Source: Pyrus communis
Taxonomy: Eukaryota; Streptophyta; Magnoliopsida; Rosales; Rosaceae
Length of the DNA stretch: 64,000 nt
Direction of reading: 5' to 3'
Assembly: GCF_963583255.1 (NCBI RefSeq)
Contig: NC_084814.1
Span: 23,644,315-23,708,314, forward strand
In this document: piece by piece, positions 22,486 to 34,000 of the stretch
Layout of the letters: each line of letters begins with the position of its first letter
Numbering within the stretch: the first letter of the stretch is position 1
The notes under the pieces: model-generated
Database searches by the model: none
What the model saw: only the letters and a program-made list of their open reading frames with translations
What the model was told of the DNA's origin: nothing
Position numbers and translations under genes: made by a program

Positions 22486-23774
22486 AGATAATCCAGCCAC
22501 AAATTTGCAGCAGCTAATGTTCTTTTAAGAAAAATACTACCTACAAAAAATATGAATAGAGTTCAGAGCTACCATATTCCAACAATTCTAAGATACCAGA
22601 AAATCATATTAAGTTCGACCAAACAAAATCCCATTCAGAAACACACCTTTTTCCAATATAATTTAGTGCCAATCCAACTGCCATGTTCCCCGCCCAAACT
22701 ACTTATCCTGAATATAACCATGTGACGGTTAGGCACACATCAAGTACATCATGTATTAGAGGCAAAATAACAGCTATCAGATATCCATCACGATAATTCC
22801 TGTTAAAAAAATTCCCAATCAAAATACCAGAACCGATATTTGGTAGATCTCTAATTCATATGGTTTGATTAAGTTGCACTATAGGACTGCAATATATAGA
22901 CCCTTTTCAGAATACTCTATTATCTTGTGCATGTATATTTGTATTGAGAAAACTCGGCTTCAATTCCATGACAAGTTCATATGGTTTGCTCATTACATTA
23001 CACTCCTATAAATATTGGTCAATCTAACAAACTACAACGTGAGGTAGGTCAATAAAGTTCACCCACTCTCAAGTAAATTTAATGGTGGGGAAATGGACTG
23101 CTATCCAGCAATGATTTCAAACCTATATGTAAACAACACAAACCTGTGTATCCTATGATAACACATTAAAGCATTAACTAAAATCAAAGACAGTTTCACA
23201 GAAACAACAGTCATACAAACAAGTGAAAAGGAATATACAATCGACAGTGTTCCCTGCCCTCTTGAGCACCTCACTCGAAAAAATCGTCAAGTGGGGAAAA
23301 CCGGAGGCAGTCAGATATGTGAAATCCATCAACCCAACCCAAATCTGACACTATAACCTGTTGCTCCAATTGGCTGGCTATAATGCAAGTAGCAGGCAAA
23401 AGAACGAAACTTCCCGGAATTTCTCATACGAAACCACACAAAACTAATCCAGCCAAAATGCTTCATTGTAATAAATTAAATTTTAAAAACTAACAGAAAG
23501 TTTTAAAATTTGAGTTGTTAATTCTTTCCTTTCCGGTCCATTTATGAGCAACCAAAAGGAATGCTAAAGCCACATTTATAGCAAAAACAGATAAGATCGA
23601 AAGCAAAGCACCGACACTTCAACTGTACAAGCAGACGGAGCTGCCCAGCCATGGCATGCCAAAACCCTAGCTTAGATTTGAATTACCAGCAGAGATGGTT
23701 CGTGCGGAGAGAAAATTAGGGTTTTTTGATAGAAAAAAATGGGGAAACTCACAGTGACGCTGCGCGGCCGCCAT
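22486..23774 (-). promoter_or_regulatory. 5' leader with intron and overlapping upstream ORF
   Basis: An ATG at 23774 in good context (TTCAATGGCG) begins MAAAQRH and reaches a strong donor, CACT|GTGAGT, at 23753/23752. Likely acceptors are the T-rich TTTTTTGTAG near 22532 or ACATTAG at 22514. Either way the frame continues past the main ATG (22485), out of frame with it, and stops near 22317. A long overlapping uORF of this kind would normally reduce translation of the main protein. Splicing is inferred, not observed. Confidence 0.45.
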
Positions 23775-23887
23775 TGAAGCTGGAAGCTGATCCTCCGAGA
23801 CTGTCAGATTGAGAAGCGTTAGGGTTCGAATCGGAGAGAGAGAGGACTCTGTCTTTCAGCTTCAGATAGGGAGAGAGAGGGAAGAGC

Positions 23888-23914
23888 GAGAGAGAGAGAG
23901 AGAGAGAGAGAGAG
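23888..23914 (+). repeat. (GA)n microsatellite in the 5' leader/promoter
   Basis: About 13 GA units (CT on the gene strand), close to the presumed transcription start of the large minus-strand gene. CT-rich leaders are common in plant promoters and may bind GAGA-type factors (inference). Confidence 0.85.
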
Positions 23915-24387
23915 TGATCGAAATACTGCGAAATTTTCAACGAACCGAGGGACAAAACCGAGGTTCGGCAGCCGAAGCTGGGTGGTTCGGATCCGAAGCT
24001 GGGTGCAGGGAAAGGGAGGCGTTTTGGCGAACGCGTCGGGTGGGTATTTCTGAAGAGTTGTTGAGGGTAGAGGGAGAGTTAGGTACTCCTGCAATTATAT
24101 TCTGCCACATGGAATTATGGAGTGTGGCGCCTGCATGATGATAAATTTTAGGATAATTATTATTTTACTACGTTCAAGTATTCGTATAATTCACACTTTG
24201 ATATTCTTATTTTTTATCTCACTTTAATACTTAAAGTTACGATTTGCTCTCAAAATTATACTTCCTTCAGTTTAGTTGTTAAGTTTTCCGTTAAACAATA
24301 ATGTGGCAAGTCTTTGGCTCACCAAAAAATTTAAAGTTAATATAAAAAAATGTTACTAAAAGAAACATAAATATGTCACTCAGTTAG

Positions 24388-24537
24388 TACTACGGTCTAG
24401 TGTATTCCTCTTCACTTGTAAGTGACAAGTCTTAGGTTCAATTCTCACTAAAAGCGAATTAAACCACGTTATTGCTAACTTAGTATAAATAATATTGTTT
24501 GATCGAAGAAGGAAAAAAAAAAAAAAAAAAAAAAAAA
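24388..24537 (+). mobile_element. tRNA-derived SINE, family A, copy 2
   Basis: Starts GTACTACGGTCTAGTGTATT, has box B GGTTCAATTC near 24435, and ends in a long poly(A) run. It aligns with the copies at 4279 and 50070. Confidence 0.65.
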
Positions 24538-25555
24538 GGGCCGATAACAGATGTTGTGCCGACCCATAAAAGACAGGAGGAGGAGGAGGATGGGATTGTA
24601 AAGTGCAAGCAAAGATTTTTAAATTTTGTAGTTTTCTTTTAGATTTATGATGTTTTTATTGCCCAAACTTTTTTCATGATTTTAAATTTTTTTTTTGTGG
24701 TGGGTTAAAGGCCTATCAGGTCATTGTTTAATGAAAAACTTGATTAGAAATTAACTAAATTAACAGAAGTATGATTTTGAAAGCAAATCACAATTTTAGG
24801 TATAAAAGTGAAACAAAAAAAAACTAAACCTAACAAAATACGAATTTCACAATACTTAAATTAGTAAAGTGAAAATTACGCTCGTAATAAAATCCAAACG
24901 AGAAGGTACATCGCAGAGTCTTTGACTCCTCCACTCCCTTGTATTGAAAGATTCTCACCATAAAAGAAGTACAAAAAGAACACTTGTTATTTCCCTCCAA
25001 TTTATATAATTCACTCATATGATATGCCATTACTCCACCAGTAAAGTAGCACTAAAAATAATTGAAGTCTCTACCAAGGGCTTGCTCTGTGTAAAGTTGC
25101 AGCAAATGTTGAATCATCACGGAAACCCCAATTAAACTACTTTTTTTCCTAATGCAAACAATTGTACTTGTCAATAATTGTCTCTTTTTCTTCATCTTTC
25201 TCAACTTTCGTGTATTAGGAAATTACAAATATTGCATCAAATAAGTTTTTTGCGTTGTAGTCTCTCGAAAGAAAGGAATCCATTTTGGAGACAAAAATCA
25301 AATGGAAGAGATAGACTGATAGAGATAGGTTTTGTAGAAATGGCAAAGGTTTGTTTTCATCCTCCATATAACTCCAAGTCTACAATGATGTGTAGTATGA
25401 TTTGTGAATGCTGAAACGTGGACAAAAAGTGTAATCGCCTCTTTACAATAATCTATCTTTTTTGGTGAGGTGCCTTATTAACTCGAGCAATTGAATCCTA
25501 AATAAAACAAAATTAGATATATATATATATATATATAGATATATCTATATTCACA

Positions 25556-25805
25556 AATCACACTACATATCATTGTAGTGTTTTTAAAGCTTGTTTGGAA
25601 GTGTTTTTAAAATGATTAATAGTGTTTTTTGTGATAAAATGTTTTTTAAACTAATCCTAAATAAAAATGCAATTGAATCCTAAAAAAATACTCAAACAAC
25701 TTTCTGGAAGAAGTACGTAACTGGAACTTCTTTATGGAAGCACTTCAAGTGCTTTTGAAATTCAGAAACATGTTATCTTAAATCGCTTTCGGTCATTTCC
25801 CAACG
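25556..25805. mobile_element. Relic MITE (AAGTGTTTTT family)
   Basis: Inverted motifs GCTTGTTTGGAAGTGTTTTT on the left and a diverged AATCGCTTTCGGTCATTTCC on the right, with an internal AAGCACTTCAAGTGCTTTTG palindrome. The duplicate copy is at 29345-29575. Confidence 0.5.
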
Positions 25806-25841
25806 AGTACTTATTTACTCAACCAAAAAAGTCTGCAAGTG

Positions 25842-25960
25842 ACCCTTTACTACAGTGGTGGAATGATGTTGAGCCCTTGCATGACGGTGTGGGTTTGAAC
25901 CCCGTTAGTGGCTAATCTTACATCTAATCTAACAAAATCTATTGTTTAACCAAAAAAAAA
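25842..25960 (+). mobile_element. tRNA-derived SINE, family B, copy 1
   Basis: A box-A-like TACAGTGGTGGAATG is followed by box B GGGTTTGAACCCC and a 3' end CTATTGTTTAACC plus poly(A). The paralogue at 29603-29730 belongs to the segmental duplication, not to an independent insertion. Confidence 0.55.
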
Positions 25961-26655
25961 ACCAACAAAGTCTATTATTATTTTACTAATTGTAGCTTAT
26001 TTTACCTTCTTTCTCTTATTTGTGTTCTCCTCTTTTATAGTATAGGTATATATATATAACAAGGTGTAAAATATAAGAAAAACTAATGAAAAGTTTAAAA
26101 AATCTTTAATTTTAATGAAAAATGACAAATGAATGTGAGTAATATAGTACCAGTAAAAGGTAAAAGTGTAATTTTTCTTTAAAAATAAATAGTACCGAGA
26201 ATATTTCGTTATGACTTCCTAAAATATATTGGTTATCTAAATTACCATCCATAGTTAGTAAAAGAAAATTGATTTTTCTAACCAAAAAAAAAAAAAAAAA
26301 AAAAAAAGAAGTAAAATGATTTTTACATTTTCATTTCTTTTTGTGCACTTCCTCATATGTTCTTTTGACATTGATTTGATTTATTTGGACTGCCACCGTG
26401 AAGTAGTCATTTTGTTAAGGAAATTTAGTCTCTTAATTACACACATATAATTAGGTGGTAGTGGTTTCAGCCAGATCTTTTGTCGTCTAGCGTCAGTTTC
26501 TAGACAAACCACTACCAAATTTTTTTCCGAAAATATAAAACCAAGCCAAAAATTCCGATCTCATACCGAAATTTTTTTAAAACGATAATACATAAATTTT
26601 TGGGATACATATCCGAATCGATTAAGAACTTTTTGGTACGAGAATCGGGATTACA

Positions 26656-27298
26656 TGTGACATCCCACATCGTCCAGGGGAGCGATCCTTAAATGTATAT
26701 TCTCATTTCTACCTAGCACGAGGCCTTTTGGGAGCTGACTGGCTTCGGGTTCCATGGGAACTCCGAAGTTAAGCGAGTAGCGCGCGAGAGCACTCCCAGG
26801 ATGGATGACCCATCGGGAAGTTCTCGTGTGAGTTCCCAAAAACAAAACCGTGAGGACGTGGTCGGGGCCCAAAGCGGACAATATCGTGCTACGGTGGTGG
26901 AGCGGGCCCGGGAAGTGATCCACCCCGGGCCGGGATGTGACAAATTGGTATCAGAGCCTAACCCTGGCCGCGTATGTGCCGACGAGGACGTCGGGCCCCT
27001 AAGGGGGGGTGGATTGTGACATCCCACATCGCCCAGGGGAGCGATCCTTAAATGTATATTCTCATTTCTACCTAGCACGAGGCCTTTTGGGAGCTCACTG
27101 GCTTCGGGTTCCGTAGGAACTCCGAAGTTAAGCGAGAAGGGGGCTAGAGCAATCCCATGATGGGTGACCCACTGGGAAGTTGCTCGTGAGTTCCCAAAAA
27201 CAAAACCGTGAGGGAATGGTAAGCCCAAAGCGGACAATATTGTGCTACGGTGGTGGAGCGGGCCCGGAAAATGATCCGCCCCGGGCCGGGATGTGACA
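26656..27298 (+). mobile_element. Cassandra TRIM with unequal LTRs, perfect TTACA duplication
   Basis: LTRs lie at 26656-26942 (287 bp) and 27015-27298 (284 bp), flanked by TTACA on both sides (26651-26655 and 27299-27303). The internal domain begins AATTGGTATCAGAGCC and ends AAGGGGGGGTGGAT. The two LTRs are nearly identical at their outer thirds but differ strongly across the 5S-like centre. The left has AGCGCGCGAGAGCACTCCCA and GGATGGATGACCCATCGGGA; the right has the form common to the other copies (GGGGGCTAGAGCAATCCCAT). The duplicate segment near 30255 shows the empty site. Confidence 0.92.
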
Positions 27299-27758
27299 TT
27301 ACATATTCATGGTTTGGAAATCCCAAATTGAACCGAATATATATATATATATATATATTTTTTTTTTGTTGCATGCATGTTGAATATTGAATTTAAGTAG
27401 TTTGATAGTAGATTTCAATTGAAATTTAAGTAGTTTAATATTAAAAATAAAAGTATGAATTTAAATAGTTTGGAGCTTTGGAATGTCAGTGTAACTTGGT
27501 ATGAAATTTCGAATTGGTAAAAGGTTAAAAAAGTAAATTTCAATTGATATAAAATTGAACAACAAACCCAGTAAACCCATAAAAGACAGAGGATGTTGTG
27601 CCCACCCATAAAAGACAGAGGATGGGATTGTAAAGTGCAAGCAAAGATTTTTCAATTTTGTAGTTTTCTTTTAGATTTATGATGTTTTTATCGCCCAAAC
27701 TTTTTTCATGATTTTAAATTTTTTTGTGGTGGGCCAAAGGCCTACCATGTCATTGTTT

Positions 27759-27864
27759 AATGAAAAACTTGTCTAGAAATTAACTAAGAACTCGTTTGGA
27801 TGTGCTTTTAAAATGAAAAACTTGTCTAGAGATTAACTAAGAACTCGTTTGGATGTGCTTTTAA
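27759..27864 (+). repeat. 53-bp tandem duplication at a MITE border
   Basis: The unit starting AATGAAAAACTTGTCTAGA occurs at 27759-27811 and again at 27812-27864 with one visible difference (AAAT to AGAT). It spans host sequence and the first bases of the adjacent MITE. Confidence 0.85.
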
Positions 27865-28088
27865 AATGATTGAAAGTGTTTTTGGTGAAAATATTTTTGG
27901 AAACAATCCTTAGTGAAAATGTTAGTAAATCCTGAAAAAAACACTTAAAATGCTTCCTGAAATGTGCTTTTTATAGAAAGCACATAACTTATGCTTCTTA
28001 TAGAAAGCACTTAAACTGCTTTTGGAACCTAAAAACATTTTCTCTAAAAATACTTTCAATCATTTTAAAAGCACATCCAAATAAGCCA
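27841..28088. mobile_element. MITE with long terminal inverted repeats, about 250 bp
   Basis: Left end CTCGTTTGGATGTGCTTTTA; the right end contains TTTTAAAAGCACATCCAAAT, its reverse complement. The inverted repeats extend about 40 bp (TTTAAAATGATTGAAAGTGT against AATACTTTCAATCATTTTAA). The flanks share AACTAA. It is absent from copy 1 of the duplication, where AACTAAATTAACAGAAG runs straight through. Confidence 0.75.
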
Positions 28089-29344
28089 TAAACTAACAGA
28101 AGTACGATTTTAAAAGCATATCTTAACTTTAGATGCGAAAGTAAGACAAAAAAATTAAACCTAGCAAAATACGAATTTCACGGTACTTAAAATGGTAAAG
28201 TGAGAATTTCGCTCGTAATAAAATCCAAATGAGAAGGTACATCGCACAATCTTTGACTCCTCCACTCCCTTGTATTGAGAGATTCTCACCATAATGAAAG
28301 TACAAAAAGAACACTTGTTATTTCCCTCCGATTTATATAATTCACTCATATGATATGACATCACTTCACCAGTAAAGTAGCAGTAAAAAGAATTGAAGTC
28401 TCTAACAAGGGCTTGCTCTGTGTAAGTTGCAGCAAATGTTGAATCATCACGAAAACCCCAATTAAACTACTTTTTTCCTAATGCAAACAATTGTACTTGC
28501 CAATAATTGTCTCTTTTTCTTTATCTTTCTCAACTTTATTTTATTCGGAAATCACAAATATCGCATCGAAGAAGTTTTTTGCATTGTAGTCTCTTGAAAG
28601 AAATGAATCCATTTTGGAGACAAAAATCAAATAGAAGAGATAGACTGATAGAGATAGGTTTTGTCGAAATGGCAAAGGTTGTTTTCATCCTCCGTATAAC
28701 TCCAAGTCTACAATAATGTGTAGTGTGATTTGTGAATGTTGAAACGTGGACAAAAGTGTAATCGCCTCTTTACAATAATCTTTTTTTTTTTTATGAGGCG
28801 CCTTATTAACTCAAGCAAACAATAGCTTACAACATGCTTAAAGTAATTTCAAAACATCATATAGTAAATTAAGACAATTTTTGTTCACAAACAAAAATAA
28901 AAAAAATAAAAATAAAAATCTCATAGTCTATTATTTACGCACCTAATTTAATTTTAACTTCTTTATCTTAGGAGTATCGAAAGGATATAAAAATCACATT
29001 CACAAGAGGGTGGCAAAAATGTATTCTCTTGAGTTTGTGTATTGAAAATACTTATGGTAGACCAAACAAGTATGTGTATGAATTTATCGTTAAACAAGTA
29101 ACCATAAATTATCGACGTGATGTTTTTATGTATGTAGCAAAAGGATCTTGTAACCAATGGCTTCGAAACTCCTTTAAATTTTTTTTTTTTTAAATATGAA
29201 ATGCCTTAGTCTAATTAAAACAAAATTATTAAATAAAATTTGAAAGAAAATTACATTGACTTTTTATCTGCCAATTAAACACTTATTTGTATCAAAGCAA
29301 TTATTCATTTGTCTCGACCCTAAAACATCCAACCACATCATCCA

Positions 29345-29575
29345 TTTATAGCTTGTTTGGAAGTGTTTTTAAAATGATTAATAGCGTTTTTTGAAATAAA
29401 ATGTTTTTGAAACTAATCCTTAATAATAATGCAATTGAATCATAAAAAAGTACTCAAACTGCTTCCTAGAATAAACATGTAACTGGAGTTTATTCCTGGA
29501 AGCACTTCAAGTGTTTTTGAACTCAAAAACATTTTATCTTAAATCGCTTTTAGTCATTTCCCAAAGAGTACTTAT
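29345..29575. mobile_element. Relic MITE, duplicate of 25556-25805
   Basis: GCTTGTTTGGAAGTGTTTTT start and AATCGCTTTTAGTCATTTCC end, collinear with copy 1. Confidence 0.5.
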
Positions 29576-29602
29576 TTACTCAACCAAAAAAGTCTACAAG
29601 AG

Positions 29603-29730
29603 GCCCTTTACTATAGTGGTGTAATGGTGTTGATCCCTTGCATGACGGCATGGATTTAAACTCCATCGGTGACTGATCTAACATATAATATAACAAAATT
29701 TATTGTTTAACAAAAAAAAAAAAAAAAAAC
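29603..29730 (+). mobile_element. tRNA-derived SINE, family B, duplicate copy
   Basis: TATAGTGGTGTAATGGTG box-A-like region, a decayed box B (GGATTTAAACTCC), and a poly(A) tail at about 29712. Confidence 0.5.
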
Positions 29731-30484
29731 CCAACAAAGTCTATTATTATTTTACTAAGTGTAGCAATATTTTACCTTCTTTCTCTTATTTGTGATCTCC
29801 TCTTTTCTAATATAGGTATATATAACATGGTAGAAAATATATTGGTTATCTAAATTACCATCCATAGTTAGTAAAAGAAAATTGAATGTTAAAACAAAAA
29901 AAAAAAAAAAGAAATAAAGATTTTTGCATTTTCATTTCTTTCTGTGCACTTCCTGTTCACATGTTCTTTGACTTTGATTTGATTTATTTGGAGTGCGACC
30001 GTGAAGTTGTCATTTTGTCTAGTAAATTTAGTGTGTTAATTACGCATATAATTAGGTGGTTGTGGTTTCAGCCAGATCTTTGTCGTCTAGCGTCGGTTTC
30101 TAGACAAACCACTGCCAAATTTTTTCCGAAAATCTCAGATCATATTAAAAAAATTCCGATCTTATACCGAAAATTTTTAAAACCGATAATACAGAAATTT
30201 TATGGATCCACATCCGAACTGATCGGTAACTTTTTGGTATGGAAATCGGGAATACATATTCATGGTTTGGGAATCCTGAATTGAACCATATATATATATT
30301 TGGTTGTAATGTTGAATTTAAGTAATTTAATAGTAGACTAATATTAGAAATAAAAATATGAAATTAAATATTTTGGAACTTTAGAACGTCAATTTGACTT
30401 GGTATGGATGAATTAGTATGAAATTTCTAATTGGTAAGAAGTAAAAAAAGTAAATTTTAATTGATATGAAATTGAACAACAAAA

Positions 30485-31062
30485 TTTCAGGTCAAAAGTC
30501 CAAGTTTTAGCCCACAACTAAAAAATCTAAAACTTTAACCCAAAAGCCCAAAACTCAAAATTCAGTCCCCAATCCATCCTAAAATACTGAAAACATTTCA
30601 TGAATTTTAAAAAATTGAGAATACCAAAATTTCGATTTGTGAATATTCTTCAAATTCCCGTCCCAAAAATTTTCAATTTGAAATTCAATATGTCATTTTC
30701 AATTTAAGATTCCATACCAAACCACCCCTAAATCTAATTCATATTTTCGGATCCGGTCTCTCCCCTTTGAACTAGCAAGAATATCTAGTGAGTCACAAGT
30801 GAATAAGAATTTGTTTCTTTTATTTTTTTCAAAAAAAGAAGATAAATATATCAAGAAATTTGGTTGACCCTATGACAAAAGGGGTATTTTAATTTAAAAT
30901 TATTATTATTATTATTATTTTACTTTATACATAAAATTGTGAATAAATTCGGATTTGGGTTAAACGCCGAGAGAACAAAATCAGTGGGTGCAGGAGAACC
31001 GGCCCAGATCCGCGGCCAAATTAAAATCCCCGTGAGCTCCGACGCAACACGCAGCAGCAGCG
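30485..31062. other. Promoter side of the VIP4 gene
   Basis: AT-rich intergenic sequence. An (ATT)n microsatellite lies at about 30898-30921. GC rises from 30990 onward, consistent with a 5' UTR before the ATG at 31063. Confidence 0.5.
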
Positions 31063-34000
31063 ATGGGGGAGGAGAAGCGGCACCAGATGATGCAGAACCT
31101 GTTCGGCGATCAATCCGAAGAGGAGGAAGAAGAGGTCGATTCCGAGCACGAGTCCAATCCCCAGCCCAATTCTGTACGATCCTCTAATTTCACGTTTCCT
31201 TTTGGTTCAGATTCCAATTGCATGTTTTGGGAATGTTTAGGGTTTCAGTTTTGCTATGTTCTTAGCTGAAGGAAGATATAGTTTGTGCTTTTGTTAATGG
31301 CGGTGGAATAAGGATGAAAGAATGTATCTTGGGGATTTTATTGGTTGTGGTTGTTTCTAGGGTTTGGAATTGTGTAGGTTTGCTATTTGTTGTGGAAGAA
31401 TGAAGGATTCGGAATTTAAGCTGGAAGGTAATAGTTGTAACTTGTATTGTATTACTTGTTAATCCGGGACAGTCGGAAGGTAAGCTACGCGCTGAAGGGA
31501 ATCCTGAAACTTTTATGTCTTTAGAGGCGAAAATGCGTGGAAGGTCCAACCTGAGGAAATTTTTTATCATAAGTAACTTGGGAGCGTTTAATATACATGA
31601 TGTGCTGATAATAAGTTATTAGGGAAACATGTAGTTAGCTCTAATGTCTCGTGATTATGCTTATGTCGAAATGATCCTTTAGTACTTTTGACAACTATAC
31701 CGCTAGCAGAGTGATTTGCTTAAACAACTACGTAATGGTTTTGTTTCCAGGATGAAGGAGAGGGCGCTTTGGAGGCTGAGGGTGAAGGTGAAGTAGAGGG
31801 CCAGGGGGAGGTAGAAGCAGAGAGTGATGGTGAGCAGCGTAATGCTGATCCTGATCCCGGAGAAAGTGAGGGCGAAAGAGAACAAAGTTCCCAAGAAGTA
31901 GATATTGGTGATCATAGAGAAGAAAGTGAAGGAAAATATACAGATACTGATGAAAAAGAAGAGTTAACCAGCCGGAGACGAAATGTGATTGAAAGTGGGT
32001 CTGAGAGGTCTATGGAAAACCATTACCCTGACATTGAAGATGAGGTTAATCAGGCCAGAAGTTCAAGGTAAATCTCTGTCTCCATCCGCCCATCTCTCTA
32101 TCTCTCTCTCACACACATGCTTGTCCAGTATCTGAAGCAACATTTTTTATTCTCATATATCTTATTGGATTTTTATGGGAGTGGGGCTCATGATGGTTTG
32201 TTCACCAGTCATTTTTATTTTTGTATCCAAAGAGAATAACATAAAGATGACTGTATGCTTCTTGCACATAGACTTGTTTAGAGCAAGCAACTACCTAGTT
32301 TGACTTTAAGGACAATTCTCTTGATTGCCAACGGTAGATCCCCTGAGGAGGAAGAGGACCATAATAACATCGCACACTCTGCTGTTCGTAATGTATTTGG
32401 TGACTCTGATGAAGAAGAAGAAGAAGAGGAGACAGATTATGCTGTTCGGAATGACATCCAGCATGAATCAAATGTTAGTGCCAATTTGGAAAGCAATATC
32501 CTTAAAATCTTTCTTTTGTAAATGCTGTCAGTCGGTCATGGTGTTTAAAATGATGTGACATCATTTCCTGTCTTAGAGATCACCAATGGAGGAGGAAGGC
32601 AGCTATGGAAAGAGTCCAAGACTAGAGGATGTGATGCCTGATGAAGATGCTAGGTATGATTCAGAAGAGGACAATATTGAGGCTAAACCTAGAGATAAAC
32701 CGGTTGGCCCCCCATTGGAGCTAGAGATTCCACTACGTCCACCTCCTGCTCGTCCAGAAAAGGTTTGAGTTCTTATTCTACATGGTGGAATTTCTTTTTA
32801 AAATATTATTTATTTGTTTTGTGTATCAGCTTCTAAGACCATATAAAATTGATGCAATTGTGTAAGATGACATATAAATTGGTGGTGATAGAGTTTAAGA
32901 TTGCTGTTGTATTAACAGGAACAAACTGTAGTTAATTTTGGGTTTAAAGAATAATCCCATTTGCTTATGTTGAAGAGATATAATGCACTAATTGTTGGGA
33001 ACATGGACTGTAGTTTGGTTCCAAATGACTTCCAGAAAATAGCTTTTCAGTTTTATTGATGGAAAAATAAGTTTCTGACTGCAATCAGATAAAATACAAA
33101 ATACGTACCATTTATTTTCACGGACCTCAAAAGTACGATGCGAATGCACTGGTGCTATTTCTTCAAACGGTTGGATGGGTTACAGCAGGATTTGCCAACA
33201 TATACTGTCATCAATGAAGTAATGGATGTGTAAGCTATGATATGGCTGCCTAGTAGAAACATCGTCTACATACCTTGGGATGATCTATTTGTCCATCCTC
33301 ATTTATTTCATTTGGGCATCATTTGGGATACTTTATGAATGATTACCATCAGATATGAAATAGTTAGAAGAAAAATTATATTAATATTCAAATTTTGTCC
33401 TGATGTAGATGAACATGATCAAAGTTTCAAATATCATGGGCATTGACCCCAAACCATTTGATCCAAAGACATATGTGGAAGAGGATACATTTGTGACGGA
33501 TGAATCAGGATCTAAGAAGCGTATACGTTTGGAGAACAACATTGTGCGCTGGAGGAGAGTTAGAAATCCAGATGGCACGACAACTGTAAGTCATCATCTT
33601 TATTATATTCTGTTATATATATTCGTGCATGTGTGCAATGCAATGGATTGCTGCAGACTTTATGTGTCATTATTGTGTCAAAGATCCATGCTTGCATTTA
33701 TTTGTCATTGAATTGCAGTGGGTGGACTTTGTGTTTGTGTACTTTTTTCCTCGTCTGCAAAGTGTACACTGAGTTGGATCAATGTTGTAGTGGGTTATCC
33801 ATTTGAGTACTTGAGTATCACTTTTCCAAAGTAAAACTTCCCATGTATAAATGGCTTGTAATTTGTTCGAGATGGGGCTTCTTTTTTCAAGATTAGGAAA
33901 ACTTTGTGTCTGTGGACTTGCAGTTCCTTGGAACTTTAACATTTCGATTTTTCTCATATCTGTTGTTGGATTTACAATTCTCTTTTCATCTTGAAAGGCA

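Larger units (their letters stand above)
24546..27575 (+). repeat. 3-kb tandem segmental duplication, copy 1
   Basis: Collinear with 27592-30484. The start (CATAAAAGACAGGAGG... TGGGATTGTAAAGTGCAAGC) and end (TGATATAAAATTGAACAACA) are both shared. Landmarks in the same order are a relic MITE, a SINE of family B, and a block with GTCGTCTAGCGTC. Copy 1 alone has a Cassandra insertion and an (AT)n tract near 25516-25540. No gene is inside. A short frame at 25030-24830 (minus) and its counterpart at 28364-28161 both stay open but match nothing I know. Confidence 0.85.
27592..30484 (+). repeat. 3-kb tandem segmental duplication, copy 2
   Basis: Direct repeat of 24546-27575. Differences are the absence of Cassandra (GGGAATACATATTCATGG at about 30248-30265), a MITE with a partial duplication at 27759-28088, and about 500 bp of sequence at 28800-29335 not present in copy 1. 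Substitutions are frequent, so the duplication is not recent. Confidence 0.85.

Noticed and set aside
22317..22502. ORF starting MWLDYLCL as an alternative N-terminus of the large protein
   Set aside because: It starts at TTG, not ATG, and is out of frame with the conserved MPGNEVGDRVHNFF start; kept only as part of the uORF.
23809..24138. ORF rich in Arg-Glu ([15 protein letters not shown] type)
   Set aside because: It is produced by the (GA)n microsatellite in the leader of the large minus-strand gene.
25842..25952. Functional tRNA gene
   Set aside because: Box A and box B words are present but no cloverleaf can be drawn, and a poly(A) tail follows; it is a SINE.
30939..31187. Plus-strand ORF overlapping VIP4 exon 1
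   Set aside because: Different frame from the VIP4 start, reads through intron 1 and has no family match.
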